Source: an uncultured Clostridia bacterium
Lineage (GTDB): Bacteria > Bacillota > Clostridia > Oscillospirales > Acutalibacteraceae
Length of the DNA stretch: 11,437 nucleotides
Reading direction: 5' to 3'
NCBI GenBank assembly: GCA_947624755.1
Contig: CANQLQ010000032.1
Location: 1 to 11,437 of the forward strand
Part shown: positions 7,087 through 11,437 of the stretch, in pieces
Layout of the letters: the number at the start of each line of letters is the position of its first letter
Position numbering within the stretch: position 1 is the first letter of the stretch
The notes under the pieces: generated by a model
Seen by the model: only the letters and a program-made list of their open reading frames with translations
Told to the model about the DNA's origin: nothing
The model's database searches: none
Translations under genes and position numbers: made by a program

Positions 7087-7428
7087 CTATGATGATGAAA
7101 AAATTTTTAAAAAATTAAGATATGGAAGAGCAAACTTTTCATCTTGGAACAATTTCTGTTTTCCCCCATACAACATTCTCGGAAATAGAACGGCTTTCCT
7201 CTTGCGCGAAAGAAGCAATAAGCGTCCAAATATTCTTCTTGCGGAAGTAGCGCCTGCTCTCATATCAAAAGAATATTCGTTTCCGTTTTGAATGTTTGTA
7301 TATGCGCTATAAGCTGTAGCTGTTGCCATTGAATATCGTTTTGTTACAAAATTCCCATCAAGGGAATCCATAACCTTTTTTGCCTGATCTTCCGTCAAGT
7401 CCATTCCAAGCAAATCTTCTTTTTTCAT
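7087..7428 (-). pseudogene. Chimeric remnant: phage scaffold (GP20-like) N-terminus joined to out-of-frame serine recombinase
   Basis: The start ATG at 7428 follows AAAGGAAG. The first 30 residues, MKKEDLLGMDLTEDQAKKVM then DSLDGNFVTK, are the typical start of the phage minor structural/scaffold protein GP20 family, whose members are usually near 200 residues and mostly coiled coil. After FVTK the coiled coil is missing. The frame passes through about 30 unrecognised residues (YSMATATAYSAYTNIQNG) and then through DNA that encodes a serine recombinase in another frame. The frame stays open by chance, so the predicted 113-residue protein is very likely not a real product. It follows the Cys-rich head genes, the normal phage position for a scaffold gene. 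Confidence 0.7.
7100..7261 (-). pseudogene. Large serine recombinase fragment, frameshifted
   Basis: In the frame ending at 7139 the minus strand encodes RKKNIWTLIASFAQEESRSI followed by SENVVWGK. This is the well-known block of large serine recombinases (YFEKENI..., ASxAQEESRSISENVxWG) just after the catalytic domain. The frame then breaks in the run TGGGGGAAAACAG. Shifting by one base continues as KQKLFQDEKFALPYLNFL, which fits the usual W-G-xxx-xFxxGK start of the recombinase domain. A one-base insertion in the G run explains this. The catalytic N-terminus and most of the C-terminus are absent. It is the only trace of an integrase-type enzyme in the window, and marks insertion or recombination of a mobile element next to the B12 operon. 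Confidence 0.75.
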
Positions 7429-7532
7429 TGTGTATCTTCCTTTCATTTACGTTGTTTTCCGTGGGTGACGAACCACGAATATGAATCTTGTTCTTTACCG
7501 CCTGCAATGCTAAAAAGGCGAATTTTGGGTAT

Positions 7533-7574
7533 GAAAAAAGCACCCTTTGAAAGTTCACTTTCAAAAAGTGCTTT
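7533..7574 (-). terminator. Intrinsic terminator after the Cys-rich phage gene
   Basis: On the minus strand AAGCAC-TTTTTGAAAG pairs with CTTTCAAAGG-GTGCTT around TGAA and runs into TTTTTT. The stem overlaps the gene's TAA stop. Its first bases (AAATAAAGCACT) recur after the paralogous copy at 8217. Confidence 0.75.
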
Positions 7575-7887
7575 ATTTCCTGCGTTTTTCCTGTTCGTAG
7601 AACTCGCATTGTTCTGTATTGTCATATACTCCAGTAGGTTTATCCTGATTTTCAATCGGGGTATATAGGAAAAAATCGGGATATGTTTCGTTTGAGTGTT
7701 CTGCGCTAATTTTTCCATAAATATGACAAACACATTTATTATATCCAATTTCTTTACCGTTAACAATTAGCTTATCCCTAAAAATACAATCCTTGCATTG
7801 TGAATAATGATTTAAAACTGCATTATTAGTAAGAATATCATTTTTAAGGCGTTCTTCAAGCGTCTTATATTCACCCAATTCAATCAC
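7573..7887 (-). CDS. Small Cys-rich phage-type protein (copy C, intact frame)
   Basis: 104 residues with a GTG start whose bases overlap the end of the previous copy. Cysteines occur as CKDC (residues 32-35), CVC (about 52-54) and one in the closing QCEFYEQEKRRK, so four or more could bind a metal ion. I do not know a named function. Its position between a minor-head/ADP-ribosyltransferase gene and a scaffold-type gene is where Clostridium-type phages often carry a short Cys-containing protein. Two degenerate relatives lie directly upstream and share the closing (Y/F)D(G/N)xxCEFY motif. This is the only one of the three with no visible frameshift. The ribosome site (GAAGG, three bases from the GTG) is poorly spaced, so expression is doubtful. 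Confidence 0.6.
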   Translation of the reverse strand: MIELGEYKTLEERLKNDILTNNAVLNHYSQCKDCIFRDKLIVNGKEIGYNKCVCHIYGKISAEHSNETYPDFFLYTPIENQDKPTGVYDNTEQCEFYEQEKRRK

Positions 7888-8100
7888 CTACCTTCTTTCT
7901 ACCGTTGTAAAACTCGCATTGTGCGCCGTCAAAAAGAACTTCTTACGGCTTGCTTTTGAAAACCTTGCAAACCCTCAATTCGGAAGTCTGCCAAACGGCT
8001 CTCTTGTTTCGGCGAATATACTGGTTTCGCAATACAAGGCGTTTACCTGTTTACATCCGAAAACTTCACCGTTCAAATCTTTTGTTCGGGAATCAGCCAT
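7880..8100 (-). pseudogene. Cys-rich phage-type protein, degenerate copy B
   Basis: The ATG at 8100 gives MADSRTKDLNGEVFGCKQ and on to GRLPN, where a TGA ends the frame. Moving one frame gives RVCKVFKSKP, a TAA, then EVLFDGAQCEFYNGRKKVGD and a stop at 7880. The pieces align with copy A (YNWGECRVFNIKPHEILYDG, then ARCEFY). So at least one frameshift near 7980 and one nonsense codon near 7950 have broken the gene. Confidence 0.65.
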
Positions 8101-8104
8101 TCAA

Positions 8105-8215
8105 TCACCTACTTCCTTTATATCCCGGCATATCTTCAACAAATTCGTAATCTTTTTCGGGGTGAACTTCCAAATCAATGTAAATCGTACCGTGCGATTT
8201 CTCAATCTTTAGTGC
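8105..8215 (-). pseudogene. Stray C-terminal fragment of a phage ADP-ribosyltransferase-type head protein
   Basis: The frame reads KIEKSHGTIYIDLEVHPEKD and ends PGYKGSR before a TGA. It matches the tail of the larger remnant upstream (NARKIFVDMELHPEKGYD): both have an I/F-x-V/I-D-x-E-x-HPEK core. No N-terminal part is present. The fragment begins right after the stop of copy A, so it is the cut edge of a duplicated segment, not a gene. Confidence 0.65.
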
Positions 8216-8216
8216 T

Positions 8217-8572
8217 TTATTTCTTGGGTTTTTCTTTCTCGTAGAACTCACATCGTGCGCCGTCATAAAGGATTTCATGCGGCTTTATATTAAACACTCT
8301 ACATTCACCCCAATTGTACGGGAAGTCATTTCCTCTCCAATCGTAATAGGCGACAACTGAAAACTACAAGACTTACAACAAATATCTGTTGGCGACGTCG
8401 GCGCTTCTAAAACTTCCGAATCTAAGATTTTAAACTTGTATAACTCTTTTCGCTCCGGATAGGTTTCAAACAACTGCCGCAATTCTTCATTGTCAACAAG
8501 CACCGATTCAAGCATCTTTTCATGCGCTTCATCCCAATATTTTTCTATCATTTTTTGATCGTGCTTATTCAT
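8217..8572 (-). pseudogene. Cys-rich phage-type protein, copy A, one frameshift
   Basis: I start it at the ATG at 8572 (MNKHDQKMIEKYWDEAHEKM), with GAAAGG 11 bases upstream; a GTG at 8581 is too close to that site. The frame continues through ICCKSCSFQLSPITIGEEM and then loses its family sequence. Shifting one base near 8325 (GAGGAAATGACTTCC) restores DFPYNWGECRVFNIKPHEIL, then YDGARCEFYEKEKPKK and TAA at 8217. A one-base deletion explains this. The full product would be about 118 residues with a CCxxC cluster and two later cysteines. It follows the ADP-ribosyltransferase remnant by 15 bases, as in an intact phage operon. Confidence 0.75.
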
Positions 8573-8587
8573 TCTCTTCACTGCCTT

Positions 8588-9131
8588 TCAATCACGATAA
8601 TTTTTCTTCGAGCTTTTCCATTTCTTGAGGTCTTGATGTAAAGTATCATAACCCTTTTCAGGGTGAAGTTCCATATCCACGAAGATTTTGCGGGCATTGC
8701 CGTCCGTATGATCTATGCCCCAATAAACTTTGTGATTTTATAAGTGCCTCCACGCTGCAAAATCATTTCATTTTCCCCTTTTTTGAAAGCACCAACATCG
8801 GAAGCATAAAGCATTTGTGAACCTTTTGGCGCATAAATGTTAAACTTCATCGGTTTTCCATTGATATGAACTTTCGCCCTCATTCACGGCGGAAGAAATA
8901 AACTGATAAATAACTCGTTCTTCGCCCACAAGCTGTTGTAATTGAGCATCTGTCATTCTTGAAAGTGTTCCATACGGTATACCAAGCAGGACTTTACCGT
9001 ATCCACCTTAATCAAATTACCGCCGACCGGTTTTTGAATAAACTCTGTCGCTATCCCGGTATTTCTTTTTGCAAGATTTTTTATGCTGCCGTCGACATGG
9101 TTTTCTACCTTGTATGAGTAATAGCCGATAA
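8588..9131 (-). pseudogene. Phage minor head protein with ADP-ribosyltransferase domain, decayed C-terminal part
   Basis: Three frames must be joined to read it. The first is YYSYKVENHVDGSIKNLAKR to VGGNLIKVD. The second is LLGIPYGTLSRMTDAQLQQL to YQFISSAVNEG. The third is KVHINGKPMKFNIYAPKGSQ to GENEMILQRGGTYKITKF. A further shift gives DHTDGNARKIFVDMELHPEK and a stop at 8588. PKGSQxLY and GENEMILQRGG fit the end of the ADP-ribosyltransferase exoenzyme family (PF03496), where the E-x-E pair (here ENE) is catalytic. FISSA fits the F-(T/S)-S strand. In Clostridium phages this domain is fused to the C-terminus of an SPP1 gp7/MuF-type minor head protein, which fits the neighbours. At least three frameshifts and loss of the N-terminus make it inactive. 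Confidence 0.72.
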
Positions 9132-9183
9132 ATTAAAGGCTCTTTCTGTAAGGCAAATTTATTTAGTTGATTATACAATATTT

Positions 9184-9702
9184 TCAAATCAAAAGATTAT
9201 CTATCGTTTTCTCATAGTCGGAATCAATCAGCACAATTTGTTCTGCAAACTGCCGAAAACCATTGATATAGTACCTGTTGTCCGCCTTTACACTGTCCAC
9301 CGTACAATCATCGGTCAATCGGGATTCTATTTCCGCTTCACATCTTATTATATCGTTAAAACTATTCTCAATATATTTTTCGGTCATGGCAAGGCAAATA
9401 AACTTGATAGACAGCAAATACCGATTGTCAAAGTCTTTTCTCCAACCAAATGGAATATAGCAGCCCTCTACAATCAAATTTTGGTTATTTTCTATCGCTG
9501 TTTTTATCATCTCACGGACAATCGGCCAAAGATATTCAGTAAGCGCTTCATCGTCTTCAGGCATTAAACTTGTATTCCCGGAGCGAATTAATCCCATTTT
9601 CAGATGATCAATGGACAGATATGGATATTTATTTTTTTCAAGTAGTTTTTGTGCCAACAGTGTTTTCCCGGTATGAGATGCGCCTGTTATCAGTATTACC
9701 AT
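9184..9702 (-). CDS. P-loop kinase-like protein (2-phosphoglycerate kinase / adenylate-kinase-like fold)
   Basis: 172 residues. The ATG at 9702 has GGAGAG six bases upstream and its own promoter. Residues 7-14, GASHTGKT, are a Walker A P-loop after a beta strand (MVILIT). Residues 30-37 (SIDHLKMG) resemble the substrate-side motif of small nucleotide- or metabolite-kinases. Residues 75-84 (NLIVEGCYIP) form the Walker B-like strand with an acidic residue. The C-terminal part is helical (FNDIIRCEAEIESRL). This domain is often annotated as 2-phosphoglycerate kinase or AAA family ATPase in Clostridia, but the substrate cannot be told from sequence. It could be a small-molecule (antibiotic or sugar) kinase or a toxin-like kinase. 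It is more AT-rich than the B12 operon and stands alone. Confidence 0.75.
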   Translation of the reverse strand: MVILITGASHTGKTLLAQKLLEKNKYPYLSIDHLKMGLIRSGNTSLMPEDDEALTEYLWPIVREMIKTAIENNQNLIVEGCYIPFGWRKDFDNRYLLSIKFICLAMTEKYIENSFNDIIRCEAEIESRLTDDCTVDSVKADNRYYINGFRQFAEQIVLIDSDYEKTIDNLLI

Positions 9703-9737
9703 AGTTATCTCTCCATAAATTCCATGTTACAATTTTA

Positions 9738-9766
9738 ATTATACCGCAAAGCTATGATTTTTTCAA
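9738..9766 (-). promoter_or_regulatory. Sigma-A promoter of the P-loop kinase gene
   Basis: TTGAAA (9761-9766), a 17-base spacer and TATAAT (9738-9743) on the minus strand, 35 bases before the ATG. The -35 lies inside the shared repeat TACGCCCGGTTGA. Confidence 0.85.
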
Positions 9767-9812
9767 CCGGGCGTAAGCCCTTGCGGACATCGCCCACCGG
9801 AGTTGCGCAGGT
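9763..9812. repeat. Dispersed repeat, copy 1
   Basis: TCAACCGGGCGTA occurs exactly here (9763-9775) and at 11359-11371. Similarity continues loosely for about 45-50 bp (plus-strand landmarks: TGCGG near position 21-22, then TTGCGCA, then AGG). GGGCTTACGCCC at its start could form a small hairpin. Confidence 0.55.
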
Positions 9813-9976
9813 CGGTTTGATATGAAACATCAAATGAACCCCGCATAAAGAAGTTTTGCACGGACTAAGGCAAAAGCACAAACTAAAAAATCAGGGACTG
9901 CTGCAAAAAACTACCTAAACGGGAACATAGAAAATGAAAGGAAGTGTGCAGATTTACTGTTTCTACAAGCGAAAAT
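9776..9976. other. Intergenic stretch without a gene
   Basis: No convincing coding frame. Contains an imperfect inverted repeat at 9814-9840 (GGTTTGATATGAAACATCAA, then ATGAACC) with no U-tract, so it is not a clear terminator. The T-run near 9880-9890 on the minus strand has no adjacent stem that I can see. Confidence 0.5.
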
Positions 9977-10633
9977 TTACCGTTTTGCTAAAAGAGTATA
10001 AGTAGCCCCCCAGTTTCTCATGATTTTCACATCAGCAAAACCCGCCTGCTGTAATACTTCTATTTCATGTTCAACTGTCAATGGGGTGTCATAATGATAA
10101 AACTTATTGGAGTCAAGCCCCTGTTCGCTTTTAAGGCGTGCCAGCTCAGAAAAATAAAGGCACTCTCGCTCCTGCGATTCGGCAAAATAGTCTGTCAGGA
10201 CGAAATAGCCTTTTTCCGTAAGAGCTCTATGTAACTTTGTGTATAGCTCTAACTTTTTAGATGCAGGAAAGTGATGCAGTGACTCAACGGAAACCGCTGC
10301 ATCATAGTATCTTTCATCAAACGATACATCAAAGTAAGAAGCATTTACCGGTTTAATATTTTTATCGGAGAATTTCTTTTGAAGAGCATTCAACATATCC
10401 GCCGACAAATCAATCCCGACCACGAATGCACTGCCGTTTAACCGATAGTATGCTTCTAATTCAAGTCCGGTTCCGCAGCCCAAGTCAAGTATTCGAGCGC
10501 CGCTTTGAGACGGCAACAACGAGGCTGTATATGGATAAAACTCTTTGGCGCCTTCGATTTCCGACATCATATGTCTGTCATATTCGTCAAGCCGGGCAGC
10601 AAAAAAGTTTTCCATTTTTTCGAGCATAGTCAT
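9977..10633 (-). CDS. Class I SAM-dependent methyltransferase
   Basis: About 218 residues from the ATG at 10633 (MTMLEKMENFF). An ATG at 10654 is upstream in frame but has AGGAGG inside the gene, and an ATG at 10627 is also possible (10-base spacing). Using the 10633 start, residues about 48-59 (ILDLGCGTGLEL) are motif I, binding SAM. Residues about 71-77 (VVGIDLS) carry the acidic residue for the ribose. VSVESLHHFP fits motif IV, and KGYFVLTDYF a post-motif strand. The N-terminus (ARLDEYDRHMMSEIEGAKEF) is a helical cap. The substrate is unknown; Clostridia have many such stand-alone small-molecule methyltransferases. A terminator lies just upstream, yet I see no clear promoter for this gene. 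Confidence 0.85.
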   Translation of the reverse strand: MTMLEKMENFFAARLDEYDRHMMSEIEGAKEFYPYTASLLPSQSGARILDLGCGTGLELEAYYRLNGSAFVVGIDLSADMLNALQKKFSDKNIKPVNASYFDVSFDERYYDAAVSVESLHHFPASKKLELYTKLHRALTEKGYFVLTDYFAESQERECLYFSELARLKSEQGLDSNKFYHYDTPLTVEHEIEVLQQAGFADVKIMRNWGATYTLLAKR

Positions 10634-10672
10634 TCTTCCTCCTATAAATCCCATGTCGCATACACTTCACTT

Positions 10673-10699
10673 AAAAAAACTTTTGTCCGAAGGCAAAAG
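10673..10699 (-). terminator. Intrinsic terminator between the two methyltransferase genes
   Basis: CTTTTGCC pairs with GACAAAAG (one mismatch) around a TTCG loop and runs into TTTTTTT on the minus strand. It ends the transcript of the 10715-11305 gene. Confidence 0.75.
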
Positions 10700-10714
10700 G
10701 AAGTTGTATTATAA

Positions 10715-11305
10715 TTACTTGCGGCAGACTATTATATAAGCATTTTCGGTTTCAAATATATTCTCTGTTTTCATGGCTGTTTTATTTACAAGAGAAACAA
10801 TATTGTCCGGAGTGTCCGGATAAATCTTAATTCTGCGGTTTCCCATATCAATAAACTCGCTTTGGTTTTTATCAATGGATAAACAAAATATTCCTGCGTC
10901 ATTAAGTATGGATTCAACTTTTAATATAACTTGCAGTTTGTTTTCAAAGTGCATCATTGTCAAAGTGGAATAAATAACATCAAATGTATTTGAAAATATG
11001 TGCTTCGTAAAATCATTGCAAATAAAAGATATATTAGAAAAACTTTTAAGATTTTCTTTTGCTTTTTCTATGGTTTTCGGGGAAATATCTATTCCGACCA
11101 GGTTTTTGCAATAAGGAGCAGCTTTTGCAGCAATTCTGCCTGTTCCTATGCCAATTTCAAGTACATCTTTGGTTTTGTCAAGTTCTAAGGAGTGTAAAAA
11201 TTTCGGCCCGTCCCATAATTCCATATAGCTTTGTAAAGCAGGCGGGTCATAAAACGGATCATTATTCTCATCTATGAGCATATCGTAATGTGTGATTACA
11301 TCCAT
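10715..11305 (-). CDS. Class I SAM-dependent methyltransferase
   Basis: 196 residues. The ATG at 11305 has AAGGA nine bases upstream. Residues 48-56 (VLEIGIGTG) are motif I for SAM binding. Residues 71-75 (GIDIS) carry the ribose-binding acid. FICNDFT fits motif III, and DVIYSTLTMMHF motif IV. GIFCLSIDK is the next strand. The N-terminal segment (YDMLIDENNDPFYDPPALQS) is a lid region seen in small-molecule methyltransferases. It is only distantly similar to the neighbour at 9977-10633, so a recent duplication is unlikely. It is AT-rich compared with the left half of the window and has its own promoter and terminator. Substrate unknown. Confidence 0.85.
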   Translation of the reverse strand: MDVITHYDMLIDENNDPFYDPPALQSYMELWDGPKFLHSLELDKTKDVLEIGIGTGRIAAKAAPYCKNLVGIDISPKTIEKAKENLKSFSNISFICNDFTKHIFSNTFDVIYSTLTMMHFENKLQVILKVESILNDAGIFCLSIDKNQSEFIDMGNRRIKIYPDTPDNIVSLVNKTAMKTENIFETENAYIIVCRK

Positions 11306-11334
11306 AATTTTTATTCCTTAAAGTTATCAATTTA

Positions 11335-11362
11335 ATTATATCATAAATTACTGAATTATCAA
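11335..11362 (-). promoter_or_regulatory. Sigma-A promoter of the 10715-11305 methyltransferase
   Basis: TTGATA (11357-11362), a 16-base spacer and TATAAT (11335-11340) on the minus strand, about 30 bases before the ATG. As in front of the kinase gene, the -35 lies inside TACGCCCGGTTGA. Confidence 0.8.
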
Positions 11363-11404
11363 CCGGGCGTACAAGTCCATACTGCGGCATTGCGCATCCG
11401 CAGG
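11359..11404. repeat. Dispersed repeat, copy 2
   Basis: Second copy of TCAACCGGGCGTA with loosely conserved flank, ending GCGCATCCGCAGG. It lies upstream of the second promoter in the same orientation as copy 1. Confidence 0.55.
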
Positions 11405-11437
11405 CACTTAAGGAACCACTGAATAAATCACGCCAGC

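Noticed and set aside
7040..7090. Inverted repeat AGTGG(G)AC ... GTCCACT as transposon ends
   Set aside because: Only seven bases with a bulge, about 38 bases apart; too weak without a target duplication.
9763..9812. Integron-type attC site
   Set aside because: The expected R'/R'' core GTTRRRY and paired inner boxes are not found, and the flanking genes have their own promoters.

Overview
The window looks like a piece of a Clostridia-class Firmicute, plausibly a gut Oscillospiraceae- or Lachnospiraceae-type organism. This rests on AGGAGG ribosome sites, frequent GTG starts, TTGNNN/TATAAT promoters, a sortase-like VQTGD cell-wall signal and Clostridium-type phage genes. Every gene I can support lies on the minus strand, so transcription runs from right to left.

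Positions 1-7040 hold one transcription unit. In the order of transcription it has a sigma-A promoter (7011-7039), a cobalamin riboswitch whose P1 helix can be paired exactly (6803-6990), and two intrinsic terminator hairpins in series (6719-6775 and 6636-6678). Then come a small homing-endonuclease-associated-repeat protein (6305-6622), a 1364-residue wall-anchored protein with an alpha/alpha-toroid domain (2214-6308), a DUF4430 protein split by an in-frame TGA (363-2144), and the start of a second toroid protein (1-355). The alpha/alpha toroid and DUF4430 domains correspond to the alpha and beta domains that enclose B12 in vertebrate intrinsic factor and transcobalamin. With the B12 riboswitch in front, I infer a cell-surface corrinoid-capture locus in which the two halves sit on separate anchored polypeptides.

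Positions 7087-9135 are a decayed phage head-gene module. It has an ADP-ribosyltransferase-type minor head protein remnant, three diverged copies of a small Cys-rich protein (one possibly intact, two frameshifted), a stray second copy of the ADP-ribosyltransferase tail, and a scaffold-protein N-terminus joined to a broken large serine recombinase fragment. The layout suggests tandem duplication, then insertion or recombination, then decay.

Positions 9184-11437 hold three stand-alone AT-richer genes: a P-loop kinase-like protein and two class I SAM-dependent methyltransferases. Two have their own consensus promoters. Those two promoters sit at the edge of a shared imperfect repeat of about 45-50 bp, which looks like a dispersed element or cassette boundary.

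Calls rest on reading translations and pairing bases by eye; no database search was run.
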